64,000 bases of DNA from Candidatus Scalindua sp. (GTDB lineage: Bacteria > Planctomycetota > Brocadiia > Brocadiales > Scalinduaceae): positions 248,001-312,000 of the forward strand of contig JALDRB010000002.1 of the NCBI GenBank assembly GCA_031316155.1. Direction: 5' to 3'. Positions 45,792 through 55,293 of this stretch are shown one piece after another. The notes under the pieces are model-generated. The model was not told the origin of the DNA and searched no databases. It saw only the letters and a program-made list of their open reading frames with translations. A program made the position numbers and the translations under genes. Every line of letters starts with the position of its first letter. The stretch's first letter is position 1.

Positions 45792-47438
45792 TTAATAGAT
45801 CGCGAACCAGAAGTCTTTCCAGGAAGCCTGATAAACAGGATCTGGCCAGAGCATACCAGCTCGGCTTTTCGTGGTTTCCTTTATAATAATCGCTACCTGC
45901 CGGTTGTCTTGATCATCCAGAAGTTTTTTCAGGCCTGCCGTATTGATGGAGCGCCCGGAGCTGTCCTGATAGGACAATCCGTATCTGAGTTCACCGTTGT
46001 TCAGAAAAAGATAGGCGTCTCTGCTCTTATACGTATAACAGACCGCCTGCACTGTTCGGTAATCCGATACCAGGAATGTATCTGCAGTTATGTGATCTTT
46101 CTGTGAGTCCAGAAAAGCAGTCATCCCAGCATGGACAGAATTTTCTACCGGCACAGCAAAAGGAAATAGCAGCATTATGGCTGCTGCTGAGAGTCCGGGT
46201 GCAACCATTCTCCACAGCCTGTTCTGCGTCAGCACGCTCTTAATCATAATTGCAAAACAGAACACCGCCGCACCGATGTAATACCACAGCTTATATCCCT
46301 CTTCCGGGACGTAAATCTTCCTGTGCAGGGCAGGCGTAAACGCGATGAGGAGCAGTACCGTAACCATTAGGCCGGTTAACACAACCGGCATAACTGAACA
46401 ATAGTTGAATATACTTTTACTGCCATACCGGAAATATTCGGTAAGCCCAATAGCAACAAGCACTGCCAGTGGAGGAAAACAGGGGAGAATATAAGTAATT
46501 AATTTGCCTGAAGAAGCCGAAAAGAACACCAGCGAAAGAATCATCCAGCATAAACAGAAACGAACTAGCGGTTTACGCAGAAGCTCACGTTTATATTGGC
46601 CAATTGCCACGGGAATGACCAGTATCCAGGGGAACGCGCTGGCAAGGAAGAACGGAATGAAGAACCAGAACGGTTGAGCATGCATGCTGGAGTCTGCCGA
46701 GAGAAAGCGCTGGAAATGTTCTTTCCAGAGGAAATAACGCCAGAAATCCGGCTCACGCAAGGTAATCATCAGGCACCAGGGCAGTGAGACCGCTGCGGCG
46801 ACGAGGTACGGAAGCCACGCCAGTGTGAACATATCCCTTCCGCGTCTCTCCCACATAAAGAATGGAATTGCCGTCAGCGCCGGCAGGACAAATGCGAGGA
46901 AACCTTTTGTCAGAAAAGCGGCGCCGCAGAAAATCCCAGAGAGCAACAGCCACACATTTCGGTTTCTCACAGTCTTGTTGGTGCTGGCAATAAAAAAACA
47001 GCCCAGCGTTGCGGTCATGAACAAATTCAGAAGGTTGTCCATTACGCACAAGGTGCCGACTCCGTATACTTCAATAAATGTTATATAGATAAAGGCGGAC
47101 AGCAGTGCTGTTTCATCGCGTCCATGGAAGCGATGAACAAGCAGGAAGATCGTCAAGGCTGTCAAACCAACCGCGAGAGCGGATGGAAAACGAATGGCAA
47201 AACCATTATCACCGAACAGAGCCATGGATGCAGCATTCAGCCAGTATCCAAGCACCGGTTTTTCGAAGTATCTCAGCCCGTTCAACCTGGGAACAATAAA
47301 GTCTCCGGTATCCAGCATTTCCCGGGATATCTCGCCATATCGAGCCTCATCCGGTGTATTAACAGGGCGCATATTCAGCGGAGCGATGTACAAGAGAAGA
47401 AATAGTATGGCTAAACTGATCAATCCTTTTTTTATCAT
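45792..47438 (-). CDS. arnT: ArnT: undecaprenyl-phosphate aminoarabinose:lipid A transferase
   Basis: About 548 residues from the ATG at 47438 (the frame opens to 47474). PVNTPDEARYGEISREML is the ArnT/PMT acidic motif, followed by RLNGLRYFEKPVLGYWLNA, FGDNGFAIRFPSAL and FLTKGFLAFVLPA, all close to proteobacterial ArnT; about 12 membrane helices. ArnT moves L-Ara4N from undecaprenyl phosphate to lipid A in the periplasm. It is separated from arnD by 670 bp of repeats. E. coli ArnT is of the same length. Confidence 0.9.
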   Translation of the reverse strand: MIKKGLISLAILFLLLYIAPLNMRPVNTPDEARYGEISREMLDTGDFIVPRLNGLRYFEKPVLGYWLNAASMALFGDNGFAIRFPSALAVGLTALTIFLLVHRFHGRDETALLSAFIYITFIEVYGVGTLCVMDNLLNLFMTATLGCFFIASTNKTVRNRNVWLLLSGIFCGAAFLTKGFLAFVLPALTAIPFFMWERRGRDMFTLAWLPYLVAAAVSLPWCLMITLREPDFWRYFLWKEHFQRFLSADSSMHAQPFWFFIPFFLASAFPWILVIPVAIGQYKRELLRKPLVRFCLCWMILSLVFFSASSGKLITYILPCFPPLAVLVAIGLTEYFRYGSKSIFNYCSVMPVVLTGLMVTVLLLIAFTPALHRKIYVPEEGYKLWYYIGAAVFCFAIMIKSVLTQNRLWRMVAPGLSAAAIMLLFPFAVPVENSVHAGMTAFLDSQKDHITADTFLVSDYRTVQAVCYTYKSRDAYLFLNNGELRYGLSYQDSSGRSINTAGLKKLLDDQDNRQVAIIIKETTKSRAGMLWPDPVYQASWKDFWFAIY

Positions 47439-47570
47439 AGTAAAGTTGCCGGGACACAGAAATATTGGAATCAATCAGGCTTCTTTATTTTTTCCATATT
47501 CCTCTTTAGAACAATACTGATATATATCCTAACCCGAACGGTGCCAGAACCAAACAAGGGTTAATAAATT

Positions 47571-47616
47571 ACCTGCCTGTGCGATGCACGCAGACAGGTG
47601 CGCCGCACAGGCAGGT
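47571..47616. repeat. 29-bp palindromic repeat with extended inverted arms
   Basis: ACCTGCCTGTGCG (47571-47583) pairs exactly with CGCACAGGCAGGT (47604-47616). The internal 29-bp unit is 47571-47599. Confidence 0.8.
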
Positions 47617-47687
47617 AAATCTCAATTTACAAAACCTAAACAAATTTCAAATTACAATGTTCGAATCATATCAAACCAATTTGCTCG

Positions 47688-47785
47688 CCCTGTTAAATAT
47701 ATATCCAAGCATTTTCTGTGTCTTTATAAAAAATGATATTTTTGAAAGTTGTTGTCATTACATCATCCTAAATGATTTAACAGGG
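47688..47785. mobile_element. 98-bp MITE-like element
   Basis: Terminal inverted repeats CCCTGTTAAAT and ATTTAACAGGG (11 bp, exact), no coding capacity, inserted in an AT-rich repeat that is continuous at 31044. No clear target-site duplication. Confidence 0.5.
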
Positions 47786-48110
47786 TAAAAAGTTTTGGAT
47801 CTGTTCGTTATAATTTGTTTGTTATTTGGTGATTGCCCGTCCGACCGAGTCATCCGGTCGGATCTGATATCATGAAAGACGTTTTTAATAAATATTCTGC
47901 CAAATCTTGTCCCTGTATGTCTTGGACAGGAATCGGTCAAAATATTTTTTTTAGTATACTAATATATTGTACATTAATACGATGTGATGATAAGATTAAA
48001 AAAGGTTAATGCGGAATAATATTTTGTAGACAATAGATTATTTATTAATGCAATGAACGTTTCATTAATTTATGCAACACGTTCATTTATTATTTTGAGA
48101 ATTAAGCTGA

Positions 48111-49007
48111 TCAGATGGAACTTGCCACCAACCCACTCCTTCCGGGAATAGACTCGTAATTTATATCTCTGATTGGAGAGTCGCGAAAATGATTTGCTAT
48201 TCCATTCAGTGAAATGTATTCGTAGCCCATGGAAATCGTTTTCTTAAGGAATTGATCAAATTCTTCTCTATATATTCCACCTCTACTTCTGCATGAATGG
48301 TAACTACATTCGGTATGCCTATGTGCAACCGAGATATCTGATACTCAACCAGATTATCATTATTCACAAAATCAGGACCAATCAATTCCTCAATACAAGG
48401 TTGGTTAGTTGGTATCTGGAGCGTCTTAAATGTCCTGCCATTCAAACGCGGATAAAATGGCACTCTTCCTCTCGTATCACTTGAGTACTCCAACCCCAAC
48501 GAATCCTGTATCTGAAGGCTCAAAACTGCAAAACCAGGCAGGTGCCGCTGTCGCTTTCGGAGTTGTTCCCAGAATACTCTTGAATGACCTGAATGACTTT
48601 TCAAACTCCTCACTGATCCTTGCCCCGGAGAGTTTATCGAGGTTGTCCTGCCATAACCTATGATCCCAGGCATGGATCCCAATTTCATGTCCTTCTACGG
48701 CTATTTGTTTCGTAAGATTTGGAAGTGTTGAGGCTATAAGGGGTGCAGGGAGCAGTGTACCGTAAAGCATGGTTTTTAAGCCATAGAGACGCGGGGCGCC
48801 TGTCCTCACCATTTTTGAGAGAAATCCCTTCGTTCTGAATACATTCCATATCGCTTTTCCAGAGTTGTCAGGGCCAAAGGAGAGAAAGAAGGATGCCTGT
48901 ATATCGTGCCTTCTGAGAATCGCTAAGAGAACAGGGACTCCCTTTTTCATGCCATGGTATGTGTCCACATCAATTTTTAAAGATATTATCCGGCTGTTGA
49001 AGTGCAT
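48111..49007 (-). pseudogene. arnD: ArnD deformylase (polysaccharide deacetylase family), two frameshifts
   Basis: The product is spread over three frames. Frame 1 (49007 to ~48536): SLKIDVDTYHGMKKGVPVLL, FFLSFGPDNSGKA, EGHEIGIHAWDH (metal His), ATAAPAWFCS. Frame 2: LQIQDSLGLEYSSDTRGRVP, TLQIPTNQPCIEEL, VVTIHAEVE. Frame 3: REEFDQFLKKTISMGYEYIS ending IPGRSGLVASSI, the usual ArnD tail, stop at 48111. One T too many in A4 at 48532-48535 and one G missing near 48277-48282 explain both shifts. Repaired, it would be ~298 residues, full ArnD length. ArnD removes the formyl group from Und-P-L-Ara4FN. Its start overlaps the upstream gene by 22 bp. Confidence 0.85.
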
Positions 49008-50038
49008 AATAAACCATTTACCTTGCTTTCCTCGATAAAGAAATCAAGAGTTTGTTTAAGGGCGGTTTCCATGTCTACCTTTGGTTCCCATCCTAAAAGT
49101 TCCTGAGCTTTTTTTATTGACGGTTTCCTTGAAACAATATCCTGGTATCCCTCACCATAATACTCATTCGAATTTACTTTAACAATTTCAGAGGCACTTT
49201 CATATGCTTCTGTTTCTGGATGTTTCCTGTACAGATCAAGCAGATTCTCGGCAAGTTCCTTCATGCTGAACTCGTTATTCGGATTGCCGATGTTGAAAAT
49301 CTCTCCGCTGCATACTCCATTTTTGTTCTCTATGATTTTCATTAAGCAGTCGATGCCGTCATCTATATACGTAAAGCATCTTTTCTGCATTCCCCCGTCA
49401 ACCAGTTTGAGTGGTTCGTTCATCACAATATTTATTATGAACTGGGTAACTACCCTGGAACTGCCTATTTTGGCAGCATCAATGTCATCAAGCCTGGGGC
49501 CTATCCAGTTGAAGGGTCTGAAAAGGGTAAAATCCAGTCTTCCTTCAGTCCCGTATGCCCAGATGACTCTGTCGAGAAGCTGCTTTGCGCATGAGTAGAT
49601 CCACCGCTGCTTCTTTATGGGGCCAAGCACAAAATTGCTCGTCTCCTCTGAGAATTCCGGTTCGTCACACATACCATACACTTCTGAAGTAGAGGGAAAC
49701 AAGATTCTTTTCCCGTATTTCACACACAGGCGAACGATGCGGAGGTTTTCTTCAAAACCAAGCTCAAAAACCCGAAGCGGTTCTTTAACATAATGAGCAG
49801 GTGTTGCAATGGCTACAAGAGGAAGAACCACATCGCACTTTTTAATGTGATACTCAACCCACTCCCTGTGGATCGAAATATCACCTTCAATAAAATGAAA
49901 TCTTGAATTATTGATTGAATCTGACAGTTTGGAATATGAAAGATCCATACCATATACTTTCCAGTCAGTAGATTCCAAAATTCGACTGACAAGGCTATGC
50001 CCAATGAAACCGTTTACGCCTAAAATAAGAATTTTCAT
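48986..50038 (-). CDS. arnA: UDP-glucuronate decarboxylase (ArnA C-terminal domain as separate protein)
   Basis: 350 residues, extended [14 protein letters not shown] (NAD site), FPSTSEVYG (Ser plus acid/base Glu of ArnA-type decarboxylases), [10 protein letters not shown] (Tyr-x3-Lys), RPFNWIGPR. It oxidatively decarboxylates UDP-glucuronate to UDP-4-keto-pentose. In enterobacteria this is fused to the formyltransferase; here they are two genes 20 bp apart. It ends overlapping arnD. Confidence 0.93.
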   Translation of the reverse strand: MKILILGVNGFIGHSLVSRILESTDWKVYGMDLSYSKLSDSINNSRFHFIEGDISIHREWVEYHIKKCDVVLPLVAIATPAHYVKEPLRVFELGFEENLRIVRLCVKYGKRILFPSTSEVYGMCDEPEFSEETSNFVLGPIKKQRWIYSCAKQLLDRVIWAYGTEGRLDFTLFRPFNWIGPRLDDIDAAKIGSSRVVTQFIINIVMNEPLKLVDGGMQKRCFTYIDDGIDCLMKIIENKNGVCSGEIFNIGNPNNEFSMKELAENLLDLYRKHPETEAYESASEIVKVNSNEYYGEGYQDIVSRKPSIKKAQELLGWEPKVDMETALKQTLDFFIEESKVNGLLCTSTAG

Positions 50039-50058
50039 TATTTCTCCTCCCTTATCTA

Positions 50059-50982
50059 TTAAGTAAAAAATTCTCCTTTACGGAGTGAATATTTTTGAGC
50101 TAATTCATATCCGTTTGCTTCTTCTCCTCCTTCACTCTGACATTTTTTCAATAAGAGCGCCCCTTTGCCGGTAGCTACCATTATTCCCTCCTGATCAAAA
50201 GAGATCAAATTGCCGGGCTTGGATGAAACATGCACTGGCAGGGGTTTACATTGCCAGATAAAGAATTTTTTCTGCCTGAGAAAGCAAAATGCACCTGGCC
50301 ATGGATGAGTTACCGCCCTTACAAGATTGTAAATTTCAATATTCTTCCTTTTCCAATCTATTTTTCCATCTTCCGGTTTCCTTCCTCCGAAATACGTGCC
50401 ACGTGAGAGATCCTGTGGTATCCTGTTATTTTTCCCATCTTTTATCAGCGGCCAGTTTTCATCGAGAACAGCTATGGCTTCCTTCTCCATTTTTTTGTAA
50501 AGGCTATAGGCGGTATCATCGAATAAGATAGGAATTTTTCTCCGGGCAATGATATCACCGGCATCGGCTTTTTCTACCATATAGTGGAGGGTAACCCCTG
50601 TCTCTCTCTCTCCGTTTACCAGTACCCAGTTAACGGGGCAACGCCCCCGGTATTGTGGAAGAAGTGAGCCGTGGAGATTTATGGCGCCGAGCCTTGGAAT
50701 ATCAAGGATTTTGTTCGAAACCAAATTCCGGTAGTAAAATGAGAATATGACATCAGGGGATAGTTTTTCTATCAGTGATATCCACTCAGGGCTATTTATA
50801 TTGTCCGGCGTGTAACAGGGAATACCATGTAACCGGGCGAGTTCAACCATCGAGTCAAAGAATAGGTTCTCACCGGGGTTGTCTTCATGAGTAAAGATTG
50901 CCACAATGTTTTCTTTTTCCTCTATGAGATATTTAAGACACCGGTATCCTATATTGTGATACCCCAGCACAATGATCCTCAT
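50059..50982 (-). CDS. arnA: UDP-L-Ara4N formyltransferase (ArnA N-terminal domain as separate protein)
   Basis: 307 residues of formyltransferase fold. [19 protein letters not shown] holds the catalytic His and the folate/substrate loop, with Asn in AINLH and Asp in EKADAGDII; a C-terminal OB-like domain follows ([15 protein letters not shown]). It N-formylates UDP-L-Ara4N using 10-formyl-tetrahydrofolate. Overlaps arnC by 4 bp (ATGA), so translation is coupled. Confidence 0.92.
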   Translation of the reverse strand: MRIIVLGYHNIGYRCLKYLIEEKENIVAIFTHEDNPGENLFFDSMVELARLHGIPCYTPDNINSPEWISLIEKLSPDVIFSFYYRNLVSNKILDIPRLGAINLHGSLLPQYRGRCPVNWVLVNGERETGVTLHYMVEKADAGDIIARRKIPILFDDTAYSLYKKMEKEAIAVLDENWPLIKDGKNNRIPQDLSRGTYFGGRKPEDGKIDWKRKNIEIYNLVRAVTHPWPGAFCFLRQKKFFIWQCKPLPVHVSSKPGNLISFDQEGIMVATGKGALLLKKCQSEGGEEANGYELAQKYSLRKGEFFT

Positions 50983-51935
50983 TCCTTTTTTTCATCCCTC
51001 GTGTGCACATTCTCGATAACAAAGCGTGGTCTCCTCCGCACCTCAGAATATATTCTTCCAATGTATTCTCCGAGGAGACCGAATGCGAGAAACTGTCCAC
51101 CAACAAAGAAAAAGAGTACGGCGAAGAGAGTAAATACACCCTCGGCTGCCCATTCACTTCCCATAATCACTCTTATTACGAGAAGAAAAATACCGAAACC
51201 AATGCCTGCCAGTGAAACCACCAGCCCCAGAAGCATGAGCATCCTCAGCGGCCAGATTGAGAAACTGGTCATAAGGTCAAATTGAAGCGAGATAAGACGT
51301 GTAAGGCTGTATTTTGTCTCACCACCACGACGCGGATTGTGCTTTACTTCGATTTCGGTCGTATTTTTAGCATATGATGTTGCCAGGACGGGAATAAAAG
51401 TTGATATCTCCTTCGATTCGCACATCAGTTGAACTATATTCCTTCTGTAGGCTCTCAACATACAGCCGTAATCTTTAAGATTGACACCCGTAATCTTTGC
51501 CGTAATTTTGTTTATTACATATGAGGCACACCTTCTGAAAATTGAATCTTTACGATTTATGCGTACGGTTGCAACGACCTCGAACCCCTCCTCCGCCTTG
51601 TTTACCAGTTTTGGGATCTCCTCGGGAGGATTTTGAAGGTCGGCGTCCAGCGTCACAACAATCTCCCCTGAACTTTTTTCAAAACCAGCAAAAATAGCGG
51701 CATGTTGCCCATAATTTCGATTGAATTCTATTATCGTCATGTCAGGAATTTCAGTCTGGCAGTGTTTGAGAATTTCAAGTGTGCTGTCTGAGCTTCCATC
51801 ATCAATGAAGATTATTTCGTAAAGGCATCCCATATCCGTCAAGACCCTGTTCAGGCGTTCTGAAAGTTCCCGGATATTCAGTTCCTCATTGAATACGGGA
51901 ATCACCACTGAAAGATAGGGGGTCCTAATTTCCAT
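50979..51935 (-). CDS. arnC: Undecaprenyl-phosphate L-Ara4FN transferase
   Basis: About 318 residues from ATG 51935 (MEIRTPYLSVVIPVFNEELN). GT2 fold: FIDDGSSDST, TLDADLQNPPEE (DxD equivalent), the conserved KDYGCMLRAYRR and two C-terminal membrane helices (PLRMLMLLGLVVSLAGIGFG, VFTLFAVLFFFVGGQFLAFG) that anchor it at the inner membrane. It attaches L-Ara4-formamide to undecaprenyl phosphate. The start overlaps the small membrane-protein gene by 11 bp. Confidence 0.92.
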   Translation of the reverse strand: MEIRTPYLSVVIPVFNEELNIRELSERLNRVLTDMGCLYEIIFIDDGSSDSTLEILKHCQTEIPDMTIIEFNRNYGQHAAIFAGFEKSSGEIVVTLDADLQNPPEEIPKLVNKAEEGFEVVATVRINRKDSIFRRCASYVINKITAKITGVNLKDYGCMLRAYRRNIVQLMCESKEISTFIPVLATSYAKNTTEIEVKHNPRRGGETKYSLTRLISLQFDLMTSFSIWPLRMLMLLGLVVSLAGIGFGIFLLVIRVIMGSEWAAEGVFTLFAVLFFFVGGQFLAFGLLGEYIGRIYSEVRRRPRFVIENVHTRDEKKE

Positions 51936-52086
51936 TAATAACCAATGCTCCTTTCCCGTTAGCAAACATCCGCCAGGCATAAATCAGGACAGCTGCTCCT
52001 ACAAAAACAGCCAACCATAATGTAAGGGCTACTGCACCCAGTATAGCAGGCAGTGACATCTTTCTTAAAACTTCACGCATCCTCAT
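51925..52086 (-). CDS. 53-residue single-helix membrane protein inside the arn operon
   Basis: Starts with ATG at 52084-52086 in a 4-bp ATGA overlap with the arnB stop, and ends by overlapping the arnC start by 11 bp. The sequence is a short basic N-terminus (MRMREVLRKMS), one strong membrane helix (ILGAVALTLWLAVFVGAAVL) and a short tail. No family is recognised. The double overlap argues that it is a real, translationally coupled gene. Position suggests help in Und-P-sugar handling (the ArnE/ArnF flippase slot), but one helix is too little for an EmrE-type protein. Confidence 0.65.
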   Translation of the reverse strand: MRMREVLRKMSLPAILGAVALTLWLAVFVGAAVLIYAWRMFANGKGALVINGN

Positions 52087-53249
52087 TTTTTGAATTTCTC
52101 CACTATATCCCTGATCGCCGTAACTACGTCATGTACATCACTCTCGTTCATTCCGGAATAAAGCGGAAGAGAAACTATTGTTTCTGATATAAATTCAGTT
52201 TCCGGAAGAGAGCCATCGGGTACAGGGTAATGGTTCTTATAAAATGATAATTGGTGAACCGCCTGAAAATGAAGGCCTGTCCCGATATTTCGTTTTCCCA
52301 TTTCCTGCATAAATTCATCACGCGCTATTCCTGCCTTATCCTTATCCACGAGTATTGTATACAAGTGCCAGGCATGCCTTATGTCGTATCGAGTTCTGCA
52401 AGGACGTGTGAATTCATGTACTTCGCTGAGAAGGTCATCATACAATGCTGCCAGCGTCATGCGCTTTTCAATCATTGTGTCAAGGCGCTCCAGTTGAACG
52501 AGACCTATTGCAGCCTGTATGTCGGTCATATTATACTTCCATCCCGGATGGTAAAGTTCATATCCAGCCTTATCTCCACAAGCGTAGCGTTTCCAGGCGT
52601 CTTTATCCACTCCATGGAAACGTAAGGTTCGAAGTCTTTCAAAGGTCTTATTGTCATGCGTTGTGATCATCCCTCCCTCTCCGGTAGTCATGTTTTTAAT
52701 AGGGTGAAAGCTGAAGACTGCCATATTATCCCCGGAACCAATTCGTTTTCCTTTGTACTCACTACCGACGGCATGTGCCGCATCCTCAATTAGCTCTATA
52801 TCATGGGCTTTGCAAATCTCCCTCAGTTTATCAAGATCACAGGACTGCCCGGCAAAGTGAACGGGGATAACTGCTCTTGTCTGTTTCGTAATAGCTTCTT
52901 CAACCTGTGATGCATCAAGATTGAAGGTGTCCCGTTCCACATCTACAAATACCGGCTTTCCTCCGCACAGGTGAATCATATTGACGGTCGCTGGCCAGGT
53001 GAGAGAGGTTGTAATTACTTCATCACCGGGCTGCAGGTCGAGGATTTCCATAGCTAGATGAAGACCTGCAGTGCAAGAGGTCAGGGTCAATGCGTAAGGA
53101 CTACCGACATATTCGGCAAACGCCTTCTCAAAGGCTGCTACTTTTGGACCAGAGGTTATCCATCCGGAGGAAAGAACATTAACGACTTCGTCAATCTCAC
53201 CCTGCCCGATATCTGGTCTCGAAAATGGGAGAAAAGTTTTTCTGGTCAT
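52083..53249 (-). CDS. arnB: UDP-L-Ara4O aminotransferase
   Basis: 388 residues, DegT/DnrJ/EryC1 family of PLP enzymes. SGWITSGPKVAAFE start, SCTAGLHLAM (phosphate site), IEDAAHAVGSEYKG, and the PLP lysine in FSFHPIKNMTTGEGG (about residue 185). FLPFSRPDIGQGEIDEV matches ArnB. It makes UDP-L-Ara4N with glutamate as amino donor. AAAGGAA precedes the ATG, and only 3 bp separate it from the upstream glycosyltransferase gene. Confidence 0.94.
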   Translation of the reverse strand: MTRKTFLPFSRPDIGQGEIDEVVNVLSSGWITSGPKVAAFEKAFAEYVGSPYALTLTSCTAGLHLAMEILDLQPGDEVITTSLTWPATVNMIHLCGGKPVFVDVERDTFNLDASQVEEAITKQTRAVIPVHFAGQSCDLDKLREICKAHDIELIEDAAHAVGSEYKGKRIGSGDNMAVFSFHPIKNMTTGEGGMITTHDNKTFERLRTLRFHGVDKDAWKRYACGDKAGYELYHPGWKYNMTDIQAAIGLVQLERLDTMIEKRMTLAALYDDLLSEVHEFTRPCRTRYDIRHAWHLYTILVDKDKAGIARDEFMQEMGKRNIGTGLHFQAVHQLSFYKNHYPVPDGSLPETEFISETIVSLPLYSGMNESDVHDVVTAIRDIVEKFKK

Positions 53250-53252
53250 ATT

Positions 53253-54890
53253 TTATTTTCCTTTACTGGTCAACAATACCATATGTCTTTTACTTGATTG
53301 TCCTGAAACAAGAACATTTGAAAATATATCCTTAAGGCTATTATATAAGGGTCTGCTGTTACGCTCGTCCACCACGAGTACAAGGTTTCCGGGATTTTTC
53401 CCTATAAATTCTATTTCTTCCATGGTATAGATAGGGGTAATATAACGTCCAGTATAGAATGGTACCATAGCCCTTGAAATTTCACAAGGCTGGAAGGCAT
53501 AAAGAGGTTTTTCTTTTACGGTAAGTATTTGACCTAACTCATTGCAAAAAGGTTTGAGGCTTTTATTTTCGTTTATATGTGGATAGGAAACCAGTACAAA
53601 CGATATATAAATCAGTATCATCAATAGGGGAAGGCCATATAACTTAATAACTTTATACGTAATAAATGAGTTAAAGACAGCGATAAAAGAGATGAGAATT
53701 ACGGGCATCAGTACTATAAACGTAATATTCTTGTACAATTCATACTTAAAAGCGGAGATGGCTAACAAAACAATGCTGATACCGGAAATACACATGATAG
53801 ACCATTGGCTTATGATGACTAACCTTCCCTTAATCATGCGTGTTTCCACGTCGTTAAGCCATGCACCCGTCAGTATCGAAAGGGATGGGAAAAGAGGTAC
53901 AAGATAAATTGGACGCTTGGTTCCTGCAAGCGAGAGCATAATGAAGCCGGAAAAAAACCATAGAACAAGAAAAAGTCTGTTTTTATCTCGAAACCCTTTA
54001 CGATAGGCATGGTAAAATACCACTGGTGTTAATATGCTCCATGGTGCAAACGCACGCCAGTAGCGAACCAAGTAATAGTATGAAGGGTGTTCATGTCCTC
54101 CCGTGTATGTTGCCCCGGGAACAACACGTTGCAGGTTGTTGTGCCCCAAAAACGTACCAATATATTCCCAGGAGCCTTCTTTCCAAAGGCCAAAAAACCA
54201 GAGGCTGATTCCAGCACCAACAATAAAGAACCCTATCCAGAGCCTGGTACTTTTAATCTCACGCCAATCTCTTGTCCATACAATCCAGCAAATGAACAGG
54301 AAGGCTGGAAATGCAAGACCAAGAAACCCTTTCGTAAAGAAAGCTCCGGTGGCGAATATATAGCATAGGGTATAATAAATCTTTTTTTTATCTTTCTCAG
54401 CAGTTAGTGCCAGATAGAGCCAGTAAACAGTAGTCGTCACGAAAAAGACAAGAGAGATATCCACGAGTGATTTATGGGTAATAGTAAAGTATTCAGTGCT
54501 TAATGCAAGAATAATACAAGACCATAGAGCGCTGTTTCTGCCATACATTTTCCTGGCAAGGAGATAGGTAAAGACAAGAGTCCCAAGACCGAAAAATACC
54601 GAGGGGAGTCTGGCTGCGCTGGCTGAGGGACCTCCAAAAAGCTTGTAAGAGAGAGCTACGCACCAGAAATAGAGGGGGGGCTTTTCCAGAAAGGGCTTTC
54701 CACCAAGCCGTGGGACAGCGAGAGAATTGTCGTTATCGAGGAACTCTCTCCCGATTTCTGCAACACGAGGCTCATCAGCTGTCCACAGATCGTGATCAAA
54801 TATCCCCACAAATGCCAAGACAAGGATCATTACCACAAACCAGTATTGAGAATAGGGTAGTTTGAATGTAATTTTCTGCATAATCTTCAT
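53253..54890 (-). CDS. ArnT/PMT-type membrane glycosyltransferase at the head of the arn operon
   Basis: 545 residues. DHDLWTADEPRVAEIGREFL, RLGGKPFLEKPPLYFW, about 11 membrane helices and a C-terminal soluble part. Nearly the same as the protein at 41231-42883 in its N-terminal half. Ends 3 bp before arnB, so it belongs to the operon; whether it adds aminoarabinose (like ArnT) or a different sugar is open, as a closer ArnT homologue is at 45.8 kb. A decayed copy of its 5' half lies at about 55.7-56.0 kb. Confidence 0.88.
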   Translation of the reverse strand: MKIMQKITFKLPYSQYWFVVMILVLAFVGIFDHDLWTADEPRVAEIGREFLDNDNSLAVPRLGGKPFLEKPPLYFWCVALSYKLFGGPSASAARLPSVFFGLGTLVFTYLLARKMYGRNSALWSCIILALSTEYFTITHKSLVDISLVFFVTTTVYWLYLALTAEKDKKKIYYTLCYIFATGAFFTKGFLGLAFPAFLFICWIVWTRDWREIKSTRLWIGFFIVGAGISLWFFGLWKEGSWEYIGTFLGHNNLQRVVPGATYTGGHEHPSYYYLVRYWRAFAPWSILTPVVFYHAYRKGFRDKNRLFLVLWFFSGFIMLSLAGTKRPIYLVPLFPSLSILTGAWLNDVETRMIKGRLVIISQWSIMCISGISIVLLAISAFKYELYKNITFIVLMPVILISFIAVFNSFITYKVIKLYGLPLLMILIYISFVLVSYPHINENKSLKPFCNELGQILTVKEKPLYAFQPCEISRAMVPFYTGRYITPIYTMEEIEFIGKNPGNLVLVVDERNSRPLYNSLKDIFSNVLVSGQSSKRHMVLLTSKGK

Positions 54891-55293
54891 ACTATTTTTC
54901 CCTGAGGTTTTTTATAGATATTAAGCAGCTGTTATTAATTGAAAGCGCTGCTTTCAATTAATCTTATCAGCAAATAAATTTCTTATTATATATCAAATGA
55001 AACATTAAGAGAAGGTGACCGAAAGATTAAGAAATGTTAATGAGACAGATTGCTGATAACTAAGATTATACAGACGGGATTTGTGAATTGGATTTTGCGA
55101 CCAGCTTGAAGTGTTTAAGTTATTTATCCAACTCCTTGATTCTGTGGATTGAGCATCTCAACCTTTTTTTCTAGATGACCCATAGAGGGAATTATGATGA
55201 TTTTTCCAGTTGACAGGCTGTCCGAGAATACAAAATCAGAAAATGTTGGTATTGATATTAAAGGGCTTATGACTTGAAAATCTGCTGAAATAC
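54891..55293. other. Intergenic region between glycosyltransferase and kinase tail
   Basis: About 400 bp. Short inverted repeat GAAAGCGCTGCTTTC near 54942-54956. No gene. The same words recur in shortened form at 56040-56340. Confidence 0.6.

Larger units (their letters stand above)
47536..47869 (+). repeat. AT-rich dispersed repeat, copy 3, interrupted by two other elements
   Basis: Starts GCCAGAACCAAACAAGGGTT, is split by the palindrome at 47571-47616, resumes AAATCTCAATTTACAAAACC, is split again by the element at 47688-47785, and ends TTTGTTTGTTATTTGGTG plus CCGTCCGACCGAGTCATCCG. Confidence 0.75.
47439..48110. other. Repeat-filled gap inside the arn cluster
   Basis: Holds a 29-bp palindrome, an interrupted AT-rich repeat and a 98-bp inverted-repeat element, all listed separately; 47870-48110 has no recognisable feature. 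Confidence 0.65.

Noticed and set aside
47579..47788. 69-residue plus-strand frame in the arn gap
   Set aside because: Entirely composed of the AT-rich repeat and the 98-bp inverted-repeat element.
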